Positions 1 through 11,510 of a stretch of DNA of 64,000 nt are shown here, piece by piece. The notes beneath the pieces were generated by a model, which was given only the letters and a program-made list of their open reading frames with translations, did not search any database and was not told where the DNA came from. Both the position numbers and the translations under genes were made by a program. How positions within the stretch are numbered: the stretch's first letter is position 1; each line of letters opens with the position of its first letter. Source of the DNA: Sipunculus nudus (Eukaryota > Annelida > Sipuncula > Golfingiida > Sipunculidae); assembly GCA_026874595.1 (NCBI GenBank), contig CM049309.1, forward strand, positions 5,228,576-5,292,575. Direction: 5' to 3'.

Positions 1-1478
1 CATTATGATATATCGAATAAAATCTGAAGCCACGGAGAGATATATCATTGCTTATTCAGGTATTCAGTCTAGGTAAATATATTTTTGACAGACCTCCAAC
101 CATAACTGCATGATATCCAAATTATATTTCGGATCTTTATATATTTAATATAATTATTGTATCAAAAGTGGTTAAATACCTTGATAGCTTCTCGAAGGAC
201 CCTTTTGTATATGATAGTAATAAAATAAGATATAAGATAGTAATTTGGGGAGTTTTGATATTCTGAGGATATACCCATAATCGAGTTCATCAGAAATTAT
301 AAATAAATGTATACAACTAACCAAGTAATTGAAACCAAGTCACGTTAGTTTTTCTATGCCTTGAACATGTTCCTTGCCAACAGATCAATGAACAGTCTGT
401 TTAAAATTTCGACGTTTCCGCGTTATTACTCGGGCAGAATAAGTAACCAGCCGAATTAGCTGTCACAAGGACAACATACCGTGACCATGTATCAAGGCAT
501 TTAACCAATAAACCAACTAGGCCTGTGTAGGCCATAAATACTGTTTTTTTTTAGTTTTAGTATATTTTACACTTACATATATCTAGGTCCATGCAGGTGG
601 GCCTGTCAAGTCACTAACCTTTAATTTCTCTCTGGTAAGGTATATTCCAAGTTCGTCATAACACTTAGGTTTATCACCCATGCAGGATCGGTCAACCGCA
701 ATACATTGGTACACGAATCCATTTCCCTTTCACTGCTGTTGACCACCGCAGGGATACTTAACTGTGTGGACATTGGTCTCACTACAGTTTCCATCGAGTA
801 CACGCTACGGTGCGATATACATATATTAACGCTCCCCAGCATGGTATTAGGTTCCCACGTATAACGCATTGGCGAATTATTGATAAAGGGTCTTGAACAA
901 TCGAGCAGTCCACATGACCGTTATAAACCCTCAGCTGGTATAGAGTGACTTACTCGATGTAATTCAATACTCTTATTCATCTACTATGGCAAGCACAGAG
1001 AAAGCGAACGTCGTCTCAAAATTACACAACTGCTTTACAAATCCCCATCTTCGCAAGGACTGCAGCAATATATTACGTTACTGGGGGTTTGGTGTGGGAC
1101 TAGGGGTATATATGTCATATATCAGAGTAGGAAACAGTGAAATACTTATTTCATTAAATATGTGTGTAACCTTTACAAGATAAGCTTTATTTCAGTGGGT
1201 TTTAAATAAATCATAATATACTTAATTCTCATTTTAGATTAAATAACCTGATAAGTTTTGTTTTCTTTCTTTGATTTTCTTTCTCTCTTATCATTTTATG
1301 GTTTGCTGGTTTAAAGATAATTATCGAAGTCAAAACTAAATGGAGGCGGAGCTATATTTACCTTTAAAGGATAGACATTTTAAAGGTTGCAATGGCCATG
1401 ACATAAAGCCGCTACAGATTGATCTGTCTCCAGTTTTACTCTCATCGCCCATACGTCATGTATTGACGAAGAATGTTA
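1..1478. other. No gene recognised
   Basis: AT-rich sequence with only short, unconvincing open frames on either strand. I see no protein family motif, tRNA-like fold or obvious repeat in it. It is the left flank of the LINE insertion. Confidence 0.5.
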
Positions 1479-1491
1479 AATATACCAATAT
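1479..1491. repeat. Target-site duplication, 3' side of LINE
   Basis: The 13-mer AATATACCAATAT lies directly beside the (TTTA)n tail of the minus-strand LINE. The identical 13-mer occurs at 6776-6788 on the 5' side. This pairing is what defines the element limits. The sequence is AT-rich and the right copy abuts a TA microsatellite, so chance similarity is not fully excluded. Confidence 0.7.
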
Positions 1492-1522
<31 letters not shown>

Positions 1523-1866
1523 TAATACATATTTAACCAGGATAGCCTATTCAGCAAAATGCTGTTTTTCAATAGGGTCCTGGTCTAGATGATATCGATA
1601 AGTACACAGATAAAAAAGCAAATATGAAAGAACTGAAACTAAAATACATGCATACATAAAAAACAGTTATACATTTATGGTTTAAAATGATCATAGAAAA
1701 AAGAAATTCTTAAATGATATACACGAATATTGAGTAAATAAATTTAAATAAGAGGCCTGACTAAAAATTAAAACATGTAAGATCGTGATTTCACAATAAA
1801 TATATTACATAATGACACAGTAATATAGGTGATGAATACAAAGACGAAAAGGCACCCGTGAACAAG
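1492..1866 (-). other. LINE 3' UTR and tetranucleotide tail
   Basis: Non-coding 3' end of the LINE in minus orientation. It holds a short imperfect stem (CAGCATTTTGC/GCAAAATGCTG-like segments near 1553-1570) and ends with a run of AAAT repeats. A short tandem tail and a conserved 3' stem are common in CR1/L2-type elements, where they serve reverse-transcriptase recognition. Confidence 0.6.
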
Positions 1867-4854
1867 CTATGAAAAATTATATGGCATAAATTGCTTGTAC
1901 AATGATTTAAACTGGTAGAGACTGGTTTCAGATTTGACACTTACAGGTAAAGAATTCCAGTGGATGGGACCAGCATATGCAAGACTTGCTTTGAAGGATT
2001 CTCTGTTTGGTTTAGGTAATGATAAATTGAAGCCCTGAGAAAAACGAGTATTATATACACTATTAACACGGTTGAACGTATGCGTAAGAGAGGGAGGGAC
2101 ATTACCAGACAAACATTTAAAGACCATTAAAGAAACAAAATATTGGTATCTCTGTTTAACATTCATCCAACCCAATGTTGCAATCAATGATGTAGAAGAT
2201 ATATTGGTATCATAAGTTTTAGTAACGATTCTAGCAGCTCTATTTTGAAGTTTTTGGAGTTGTAATAAATACGTTTTGGAGGAATTACCCCAGACAGATA
2301 TACAATAATCAATGTGACTCTGAATTAAGGCATTGTAAAGTGTGTTTAAACTAAAGACATCTAAGGTTTTACTTAATCTGAAAAGGAGACCTAGTTTTGA
2401 TACTATTTTGTCGCACACCAGTTGAATATGTTTTTTCCATGTAAGACCAGCGTCGATGATAACACCTAAAAGCTTTGTGTGTTCAACCGGCATCACTGTA
2501 ATGTTATCCATGGAGATGTTCAGTTGATTTCCATTGGTTTTAGACTTGGGGCCAAATAACATGAATGATGATTTTTGGGGATTAATACTCAGTCGATTCT
2601 CTCTAAACCATTTAAGTGCAATTCTGAGATTTACTTGAAATGACTCTATAGCTTTAGCGGCTGAATTCGCTGAAGAATAAATTGAAATATCATCAGCATA
2701 AATGACACATTTCTCACTGAGGAACATTGGAAGATCATTTAGATAAAAAAGGAAAAATATAGGTCCAAGGACAGTGCCCTGTGGGGTACCTATGTCCAAG
2801 GTGCGTGGTTCTGAAAGCAATCCATTAGAATAAACCACTTGCTTACGATTAGACAGGTAGTTTTCGAACCACATAAGCGGTATACCTTTTATGCCATAGT
2901 CACTCATTTTTGTAAGTAAGACAGTGTGATCAAGGCTATCAAAACCTTTTTTTACATCGAGGAAACATGCAGCGGTAACATTATTGTTATTAAGACTGAT
3001 TAAGCATTCGTCAATTATGCTGTGCAAGGCAAATGAAGTTGAACGATTAGGAAGATAAGCGAATTGTTTATCCGAAAACAGATTATTACTTACAAAAAAC
3101 GTAATGAGGCGCGAATTAACGAATTGTTCTATTATTTTTGGCACATGGCCTATAACTGAGATCGGTCAGTAGTTATTTGGATCATCCTTACATCCAGATC
3201 CTTTGTATATAGGAGTGATCCTAGCGGTCTTCCAATCTGCTGGAAACTCGCCGGTTTGAAGTGAGATGTTAAATATGTGGGCTAATGGAGCTGAAATATA
3301 AGGTGCGGCTATCTTAAGGAAAAATCCTGACATTCCCAGTATATCTTCTTTCATACTGGAGTTTACTTTCAACAACTGTGATAAAACAAATTGACTCGAA
3401 ACTGAATTAAAATCAAAAGATTCCAAATTCGGGTTAACAATATGATCGCATGTAAATATTGTTTTCGGAAATTTATCGTTAATATTTTTTCCAACAGAAG
3501 TAAAGTAATGGTTAAATTTATCAGGGTCAATCTTTCCGCTTTCTTTATTGGAGGAGGTTTTCGAAGGCAGTATGTGTTTTAAAGCTTTCCACACACAACC
3601 AGGGTTGGAGCCATTTTTTTGTATCAGCGTAGCATAATACTGGCTACGAGTGGATCTGATAAGATTTGCAACATAATTTCGCTGATGTCGGTACGCAGAC
3701 CAGTCATTACTGTGATTTGTTCTTAATGCGTTCCGATGTGCATAATCACGCAAGTGAATCTCATTAAGTAAATCATTATTGAACCATTTATTTTCGCGAG
3801 CTTTGGTGCGACGTCGAATAAAAGGCGCGTTGTTATTAGAAATTCTCAGAAATTCATAGCGCCACATTTCCCAGGCTAAGTTTACATCAGAAAGTTGCAT
3901 AATTTTTGAAAAAAAATTGGATTTCGATAATTCATCGATAAATTTGTATTCATTGAATTTACGAAGGGTACGGTGATATCCGGATTTTGTAACTGTGACC
4001 CTAGGTGGTCTATTCAAAACGGTAGTGACAAGAAAATGATCACTTATACATAAAGGATGAACTTTCACATTTGAATGCATGCTAGGATGTGAAGAAAATA
4101 TCAAGTCGATCATTGTAGAGGTGAGCTGAGTAATACGAGTAGGCTCTGTTACAAGTTGTTTAAGACCGAAGATTTTTTCGAGCAAGTCCAGTTTACTAGC
4201 AATATAAGTTTTAGAGCGTAAGCAGTCTACATTGAAATCGCCAAGTAATACAACATGTTTGAATGAGTTAAGGGCAGAAGCAAGTAAATCGAGTAATTCC
4301 TCAATGTAACTGGAACTGGAATTAGGCGGTCTATATATAGAACCGATTAAGACCGGTTTTCTCCCCAAAATTATTTTAACCCATACACATTCAACGACAT
4401 TTGAGTTTAAAGTGATCAACTCCGGTTTTAACGACGATAACACATACGTGAGAACTCCTCCGCCATGCCGATTCCTGTCTGATCTAAAAATCGTATAATC
4501 ATCAATTTGTATCTCTGAATCAAAAACGTGGTTATCTAACCATGATTCTGTTAATGATAAAACATGAGGGTTCAAACTAGAACACAAGAGGCGAATCTCC
4601 TCTATTTTGGGTAGCAAACTACGAACGTTAAGATGACCTAATATGGTACCCTGGTTAGCTAATCGATATTGCTTAAAATCAGAGTATATATTTGGGTTTT
4701 GAGACAAAATAGAAGGAAGAGAGGGTGGAATTTCATTATCGGGTGTAATTGGTTTGGTGCTAGGTAATGCTTGATAAATATCTGATAAGTGAGAGCTTGT
4801 TTGTTCTGTAATACTAACGTTAGGACTTATAACCTGATCAGAGTACACATCCAC
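1867..4854 (-). pseudogene. LINE ORF2: APE endonuclease and reverse transcriptase, broken by one in-frame TGA
   Basis: Polyprotein of about 990 codons. The N-terminal apurinic-endonuclease-like domain shows LNVRSL, TESWL (catalytic Glu), YRPP, GDFNVD and ISDH. The reverse transcriptase shows FLDVKKGFD (motif A), GTPQGTVLGP (motif B) and YADD (motif C), followed by the usual thumb and a C-terminal region ending near 1867. A TGA at 3166-3168 interrupts the N-terminal part of the RT in the conserved NNYRPIS segment, where family members have Arg; the change looks like a C-to-T transition at a CpG. The frame stays open on both sides. The true start codon is unclear: the frame is open back into the end of ORF1 and the first codon at 4854 is GTG, so re-initiation or another start is possible. 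Confidence 0.88.
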
Positions 4855-4880
4855 TGAATTCCTTAGTAAATAATCATCTG

Positions 4881-6365
4881 TTATATGGATGTTTTTGTTT
4901 GATCTCCGTGAAAATTTTGAGATTCCATTAGGCTGTCTTCACTAGTGTACATCGATTTTTGAAAATATCGAACGCTAGAGGCAATTTGTCCGGTCATTGC
5001 AATTGTGCCGAATTTACTAAAATGTATACCATCATATCGATAGTATGACCTTTTCAAAGGTGGTGAGCAGTCACAAAATATGATATTCTCAAGGGATTCA
5101 CATCTCTTTCTCAGTTCATTGTTTATAATGGTGATTTTTCTATTTACAATGCTGTCATGTAAATATTTAGGGATTGCCAAACTGACAATTTTACAGTTGG
5201 TGCTGCTTCTAGTGTTTTGCAGCATGTCAGTGTATTTGTTAACAAAGGTTAGGGTGTCATCACGATAAACGTTGTTTGTGCCTACTTGAACCACTAAACA
5301 ATCATCATTTGACAAATCTTTTGCAGTTTTTGGTAGTTTGGACAAAGCATCATCAAGTGTGAGCCCACTAGTACTTAACACAGAAATTTTCTTGTCACAT
5401 AAATGGTTAGCCACACTGGAATAGGAGTCTTTCACTAAGGAATCACCAAATATTAAGACACGACTTTTTGATTGAATATCAATAAGTCCATTTGTATTGA
5501 CATAAGCGGAAGAACTTGACTCTGCTGAGCTTTGTAGACCAAGGTCTTCTGTAGGTGTTGCTTTGTTAGTGTCACCATTTTTTTGTTTCTCTGCGTGATA
5601 AGGTACAGGGAAGGTCTCGTTCAAAGATGGCCAGTCGTCACAAGAAGTGTTCGCTCTATTAGGAGAAGAATTATCACGTTTTCTGATAGTCCCAGTAGAG
5701 TGACGTCTTGAGTGGGATGATACAACTTCAGACCAGGCTTGTTTGTTTGATGAATCCTGCAGAGTTGCCGACATGTTAGGTCTCTCACTGGAGGTTTTGG
5801 ATATACTATGGTTCAATTCTGCACATTTACAGGATTTGTCAGACAATTCTCGGAGGAGTTTTTCAGTAGTTGACTGTACTTTAAGACATTCTTGTAATTC
5901 TTCTTTCATTAATTTGTTTTCCTGTCTGAGGGACTGAAGTTCACAAAGAATATGTTTAAGTTGCGTTGGGATGTTTCGGCAGTTTTTACAATTCCATATC
6001 AGGCCTTCATCCCCAGGCTGTATGTTTATACATGTCAAGTGAAACCAGTTGTTACAAGAACAACACCTGATCATCTCTCCCTGTGAGATATTGTTGTATT
6101 TACAGTTGCGAATATCACATATTAGATTGTTTTGTGAGTCATCTGTTGACGTATCAATGGTAATATCGCTGCTCTTGCACTGAGGAGAGGGGTTGTCAAC
6201 ATTTTGTGACGGAGCAGAGATTTGGTTATTTTTGTTGCCATAAACGTTTGGCCATTTTTTATTTGCACACTGTGAACAGTATAGATCATCATCGATTCTT
6301 ATTCGAACACTAGCATTTTTCTTATTACAGTTCACACATTTGCTATGTTTGTTTGGCTTTGTCAT
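4881..6365 (-). CDS. LINE ORF1 protein: zinc ribbon/PHD finger, coiled coil, SGNH hydrolase
   Basis: Predicted 494 residues from the ATG at 6365. An upstream in-frame GTG exists, but the ATG is the natural start. In order: an N-terminal CxxC...CxxC zinc-binding pair (about residues 9-35); a PHD-type finger (about 80-130) with the pattern C-x4-C ... CCSC-x4-WFHLTC ... W-x2-C-x2-C; a charged heptad-like coiled coil (about 130-180); a low-complexity Ser/Asn/Thr linker; and an SGNH hydrolase domain (about 300-460). The hydrolase has block I GDS, block III GTNN and a block V D-x-x-H in DGIHF, so the catalytic Ser and the Asp/His pair are present. ORF1 proteins of this type are thought to bind element RNA or help target membranes or chromatin; the esterase role is unresolved. 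Its stop overlaps or nearly touches the start of ORF2 in a different frame. Confidence 0.88.
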   Translation of the reverse strand: MTKPNKHSKCVNCNKKNASVRIRIDDDLYCSQCANKKWPNVYGNKNNQISAPSQNVDNPSPQCKSSDITIDTSTDDSQNNLICDIRNCKYNNISQGEMIRCCSCNNWFHLTCINIQPGDEGLIWNCKNCRNIPTQLKHILCELQSLRQENKLMKEELQECLKVQSTTEKLLRELSDKSCKCAELNHSISKTSSERPNMSATLQDSSNKQAWSEVVSSHSRRHSTGTIRKRDNSSPNRANTSCDDWPSLNETFPVPYHAEKQKNGDTNKATPTEDLGLQSSAESSSSAYVNTNGLIDIQSKSRVLIFGDSLVKDSYSSVANHLCDKKISVLSTSGLTLDDALSKLPKTAKDLSNDDCLVVQVGTNNVYRDDTLTFVNKYTDMLQNTRSSTNCKIVSLAIPKYLHDSIVNRKITIINNELRKRCESLENIIFCDCSPPLKRSYYRYDGIHFSKFGTIAMTGQIASSVRYFQKSMYTSEDSLMESQNFHGDQTKTSI

Positions 6366-6775
6366 GATTGAAGTCACGGGGAAGACGATTTGTTTATGTG
6401 AATGGTAATCAGAGTGTGACCAAGGGTACTCGAGCTGGCGTCACCGGTTACGCAAGACATAAGCTATCCCTTGTGAATGCAATGGAAGGGGATTCCCCAA
6501 GGCTCTTAGACACGTTGGCAACACAGCAGGTTGCTATAAACAGTTGATGAGCGATAAACTGCTTAGAGTTGCAAACTTTAAAATGGTTTATATGTCTAAA
6601 GTCAATAAAAAGTTCGATAAAACGAGTCAACTAGAGTAAAACTGGTGACATGATCTCTTTGTTGACATAGACTTTTAAAACCATAAGTTCATAGAACTTA
6701 CTTTGAAAGTAAATATCGCTCCGAAAGGCTTCAATGAAAAGTCCCCCGTCAACATAGATGGCGCTGGCGTATATG

Positions 6776-6788
6776 AATATACCAATAT
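6776..6788. repeat. Target-site duplication, 5' side of LINE
   Basis: Second copy of AATATACCAATAT, identical to 1479-1491. It is followed immediately by another ACCAATAT and then a TA microsatellite. Confidence 0.68.
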
Positions 6789-6789
6789 A

Positions 6790-6792
<3 letters not shown>

Positions 6793-6863
<71 letters not shown>
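6793..6863. repeat. (TA)n microsatellite
   Basis: About 70 bases of uninterrupted TA dinucleotides bordered by ACCAATA-type sequence on both sides. The Tyr/Ile-only frames in it are not genes. Confidence 0.95.
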
Positions 6864-6865
<2 letters not shown>

Positions 6866-7289
6866 AATGATCTATTATTCATCGATCATTTTATGTACCT
6901 TCCGTATTTCCGTGAACTTCTATATTATATTCTATATTCTGCTGTATGGCATATATACCTCAAACACTGACTGAATGATTACAGTCTTACTTGTAATTCA
7001 TGCTGAAAGGGTCAAGGCATAACAGCCGGGTTGTTGACACGTTTCCGCTGCGCTAGATTAAGTTTTTATGACTCGCATCTTCCTGTCACGTCTTTCTTAT
7101 ATGTCTCACAGGATTAGCTTATTTCCCGATAGTAAGAGTACATTGATCAAACAGAATAAGGATAGTCGACAAGCGACCTCAAGTTTCCGCCGAATCACAA
7201 AGGCATGGATCAAGCTAGGCCTGGAATCTCTCTTGATGCGACATCCCTGACGTGAGAGAGATGCACAAGTAGCCCAAGACGCACGGATG

Positions 7290-7523
7290 GACAAAAATAG
7301 AAATATATTGTAGGTGGCACCACCAGTCATGTGTACAAGATAATGCCATCCTAGGTGTAGGAACATGCAACTCTTCACGCCGATACTTCAACCCTCTCTT
7401 TGGATGAATGCATAATTGTATTTTAAGAGGCGCCCCTTGTCTTGTGTATGAGGTTGCTATCCAGTATTGATGGACATGTACAGTTTCAGCCGTTACATGA
7501 ACATGTCCTGAGATATGTGTGTT

Positions 7524-7564
<41 letters not shown>

Positions 7565-7940
7565 TGGAAGCCTGATGAAACTGATGCCAGGTGGCGCCAG
7601 CATTTTTTGTATTCCACTCCCAGATCTATGAACATGAACATTTCAGGCTGATACATCAAAATCCTCCCGAGTTAAAATACCTTACTGATATCTACAAACA
7701 CGTGATTGTAGGTGACGCAACCAGTCATGTGTACAATATAATGTCATCCTGGTTGTATGGACATGCAAAACTTCTGGCCGATACATCAAACCGCTCCTTA
7801 GATAAATGTCTAAATGTGTTTAGGTGGCGCCACCTAACTTGTGTATGAGAAAGCTATCCAAGATTGATAGACATACAATTTCAGGCCGTCACATTGAAAA
7901 AGTCCCGCGATGTGTGTGATTTTCACCAAAAAAGACCTAT
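7290..7940. repeat. Degenerate repeat array with GGTGGCGCCACC cores, plus (CA)n
   Basis: Several imperfect units, about 110-150 bases apart, share the phrases 'TGTAGGTGGCGCCACCAGTC', 'TGTGTACAAGATAAT', 'GGACATGCA' and 'CCGATACATCAAACC'. Cores lie near 7312, 7590, 7708 and 7822. A CA run occupies about 7529-7562. The same family recurs at 9830-9950 and 10740-11510. No protein frame is shared between units. Confidence 0.6.
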
Positions 7941-8058
7941 AGATGGTCGCCAGACTAATCGAATACAGGACATTAAATTATTCACTTGAAATAATAACTA
8001 TTCTGTTTATTATTTTTTTTGTTACAGAATTATTCGTTTACACAGCTGTTGACGTTCA

Positions 8059-8148
8059 TTATTTCATTTCATTGTATACTTTTATTCATTTGATAGAAAA
8101 TCGTTATTTCATTTCATTGTATACTTTTATTCATTTGACAGAAAATCG
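8059..8148. repeat. 45-bp tandem duplication
   Basis: Two nearly identical 45-base units beginning TTATTTCATTTCATTG, at 8059 and 8104, differing by one base (GATAG versus GACAG). Confidence 0.85.
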
Positions 8149-8149
8149 T

Positions 8150-9829
8150 TCCATTATATCTTTGGGAATAAACAAAATAAGACTAATTCACGTTCTTGTG
8201 ATCAAAGTGCTTTTAATGTTTTATTTTAAAATGAAATAATGGAATAATATATAACGGTATTAGTATTATCTTTTTGCGTATAAGCTAACCTGGCTCGAAA
8301 ACATTTAAGGCTACACATTTAATAATCTACATATATATATTTATATATATATATATCTTATACTTATAAAAGTTCACGTTTGTTCGCAATGTTCTCTAAA
8401 ACCGCGTTGTGTACAATACTGTGCCATACATCATTTTAATGGTTATTATCCCCTCAGAGACATAGGCGATATGAAAATAAATAATTGTTAATGTACATAT
8501 AATTTGGAGTGATTTCTCCGTTTTTTTACCGAGCACAGACGACCTACCTTCGGCAATCACAGGAATGCGTGCATCGTGGTCACTCAACCTCTAACACTTA
8601 GGACTATTGTTCATTTGAATAACGCTTGCTTTCAATGAGGGATTTGACCCACGTGCGTGGTCACTAAAAGAGAAAAACACATGTTTCTCGCTTTATGAAA
8701 CAGAGAATTCAACCCAGGAGGATTAATAACAAAACCTAATTCAAGGTCCCAATTACAGAAAAGGGCTGGGGTGGGGTGGTTTTTGGCGGTTTCAGGCCTC
8801 AGTTTTCAGTGGCTGAAAATGGGATACGGACCCACTGCATGGAGTCCCGTTTGGGTCCGCTTCTGCTACTTACGATGTATGCATCTACGTATATCTGTTT
8901 CCTTCTTCAGGAACAGTTTCCATGCAACGAACATTTAATTAATCTTTCATGCGTTCCTCACATCAACCTATTCTTTATACGTCCAACGATAGAAACCAGT
9001 CAAATATCAACGAAACATTGTATGCCTCCACGTCTCATTCCGGTTCGCAATGTAAAGCATCACTGACCAGGTCTTAAAAGTAAACAACCTATGATTTTTG
9101 CCAAGAGCACAGCGCCACAAAATAACAGTAAAAAAATATTTGTACATATCATATTAAGAGAGTATTCCAATAAAAATCTAAATTTTCTTTTAACTTTATA
9201 ATAAAAAATGAACCAACATTCAACATCTCAGTAAATATCTCCCAAACCCCGGTAAAAAGCCCGGTATACCGGGTTTATCAGCGAGTATATATATAATGTG
9301 GTTATAGTTATAATATAATATATAAGAATTTGAAAGTATAAGTAATTAATTAAATGTATTTGAAACATGCATACATGTCTATATGGATAATGTCGGTGTT
9401 GCATGGAATAATATATAGGTACTAATATTACCCTTTTGTGTATAAGCTATCCTGGTTTGAAAACATTTAAGGCACATATAATATAATAATCTACATATAA
9501 TAATCTACATATATATATATATATATATCATATTTAAAAATTTGTGGTTATCATAATAATATAAAAGATAAGAATGTGAAAGTATTAGTAATTATTGGAA
9601 ATTAAAAGACCCGTGTCTGTGAATAATTTCAGAGTTACACGGAATAATAGATATAGGTATTAATAATTATATTACCCTACCTACCTTTGCGTAAGCTAGC
9701 CTGGCTCGAGAACATTTCATGTCCTAAGTATTCACAGTACCCCTGTGCAAATATATCATCCGCTATTTATTGCTCTTCAACATCGTAACCGATTTCCCTC
9801 CAAAATTATGAAAATAGGAATGTCAGGTG
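8150..9829. other. No gene recognised; AT-rich with short TA runs
   Basis: Contains TA runs near 8330-8356 and 9507-9530. A phrase ('GGAATAATATATA...TATTA...TTTTTGCGTATAAGCTA') occurs near 8240, 9400 and 9640, so this is probably another degenerate dispersed repeat. No coding motif seen. Confidence 0.4.
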
Positions 9830-10739
9830 CCAGGTGGCGCCAGTATTTTTGTGTACAAGATAAACCACACCCAAATCTTTGCACATGAAAATTTTAGGCT
9901 GATGATTTAAAACCCTCCTGAGATAAATTTTTGAATGTAATCTACATATACTGAAGATTCAGAAAATATAGTGGGTTTAAAATGTCGTGGTTTTTGTACA
10001 AAACGCATATTTTGTTTATTTTATTAATATTTATAATATTTATAAATATTTATAATATTTAAATTCGTGGATAGACAATGAAAATTTCAGGAAGACGTTT
10101 ATTAATATCTCTATATGCGCAATGGAGACAAGAATTTATACACAGGAAATATACCGGTTACTCGACCGAGATGCTCATCACATGGTGTGACGGTACCGCG
10201 CTTCATCGGGTAAGTGCTGAGCAAACACGCTTCGCCCGGTCCGATCCTAACAAATAAATCAATCAGCGGTGACCGACACGTGCCGGACGATACATCGGCT
10301 GTACGTATAACACCCGAGCACACCACGTTCACAGAAAACGTAAACCCTCACTTGATCTGAGGTTATATGAAACGGGATCGACCACGAGAAGGTTTCTAAC
10401 CCCTTATATTAATCATGGCGGCAGTCACATGTGGCGAATGTAAATCCCGAACGGGTATGTGAGACAAGAGGTTCGATCGGCATTCGATCGGGAATCGACT
10501 TAATGGGTCGACTAGGAGTTTTATTATAAAAATTAGTGGGCATAATTTGCAGACTAGTATTCTGCGACGTTTACTTACGCTAACATTAATGTACAGCTAT
10601 CGGCAATATTCGGAAGAAATACCGCTTGTCTTATAAATGGCTCTCTATTATGCACGCAACTAAAGTCGGCAATATTCGGAATAAGCGTTCTATAAATTCC
10701 CCTCCCGCGGTACTGCAAATGAGTTTACATGGCCTTTGT

Positions 10740-11510
10740 CTTTTACAATACGTGATTATTGGTGGCGCCACCAGTCTTGCGTACGAGAAATTTAGTCAAG
10801 ATGGATCTACATGCACAATCTCATGCCAGTACGCCTAACCAGTCCTGAGATATGTCTCATATTCACTCAAAACAGGCGCACCGATGCACGTCACACAAAA
10901 ACTATTGTAGACGGCGCCACCAATCTTTTATACAAGATAAAGCGATTCCTAGATCTATGGACATGCACAATTTCAAGCTGATGCATTCAACCAATCCTGA
11001 GTTAAATGCACGAATGTATTCTACAAGTACATGATTGTAGGTGGCGCCACTAGCTACCCAAGATGGATTAACATGCAAAATCACAAGCTGATACACCTAA
11101 AAACTCTCGAGAATCAGTGCATCAATGTGACAGGTCAACTTGCAAAGTTTCCAGTTGATGCATGCATCTACTCCTGAGATGTACAATTTTCACCCAACAC
11201 AGATTTATTGATGGACGCTACGCGAAAACTACTGTAGGCTATCCAAGATGGATGGAGGTGTCAAATTGAAGGCCGATATATTGAGCCACTCCTGAGATAT
11301 GAGTGATATCACATAAACCAAATGCACACATGAACGCGACGTGAAAACGATTGCCGGTGACTCCACCCGTCTTAAGTATGAGAAGGAAGTATCAAAGATT
11401 TATAGACATGCACAATTATAGCCCAATACATTGAACCACTCCTGAGATATGAGCTATTATCACTAATAAAGACGCACATATGGACACTATGAAATAAGAA
11501 TTGCTGGTGG
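10740..11510. repeat. Second GGTGGCGCCACC repeat array
   Basis: Units of about 110-150 bases near 10762, 10912, 11040, 11190 and 11350 repeat the scheme 'GATTGTAGGTGGCGCCACC - TATCCAAGATGGAT - GACATGCACAATTTCA - CTCCTGAGATATG - TTTTCAC - ACGCACAGATGGACGCTAC'. The units are clearly related to those at 7290-7940 but have diverged by point changes and small deletions. Confidence 0.6.

Larger units (their letters stand above)
1492..6775 (-). mobile_element. Full-length CR1/Jockey-type non-LTR retrotransposon (LINE)
   Basis: A two-ORF LINE of about 5.3 kb read on the minus strand. In its own direction it has a 5' UTR of roughly 400 bases (6775-6366), ORF1 (6365-4881), ORF2 (about 4860-1867), a 3' UTR, and a tail of AAAT tetranucleotide repeats at about 1489-1521. 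A 13-bp target-site duplication flanks it. ORF1 combines a PHD finger with an SGNH-hydrolase (esterase) domain, and ORF2 an APE-type endonuclease with reverse transcriptase. That combination is known from CR1-like elements; the exact clade needs a reverse-transcriptase tree. One in-frame stop in ORF2 is the only obvious lesion, which suggests a young insertion. Confidence 0.88.

Noticed and set aside
6758-6970. Tyr/Ile-rich open frames around TA runs (also 14568, 30499, 46957)
   Set aside because: They are translations of TA microsatellites.
10111-10332. 73-codon minus-strand frame
   Set aside because: No family motif, no splice context and no repeat of it elsewhere in the window.
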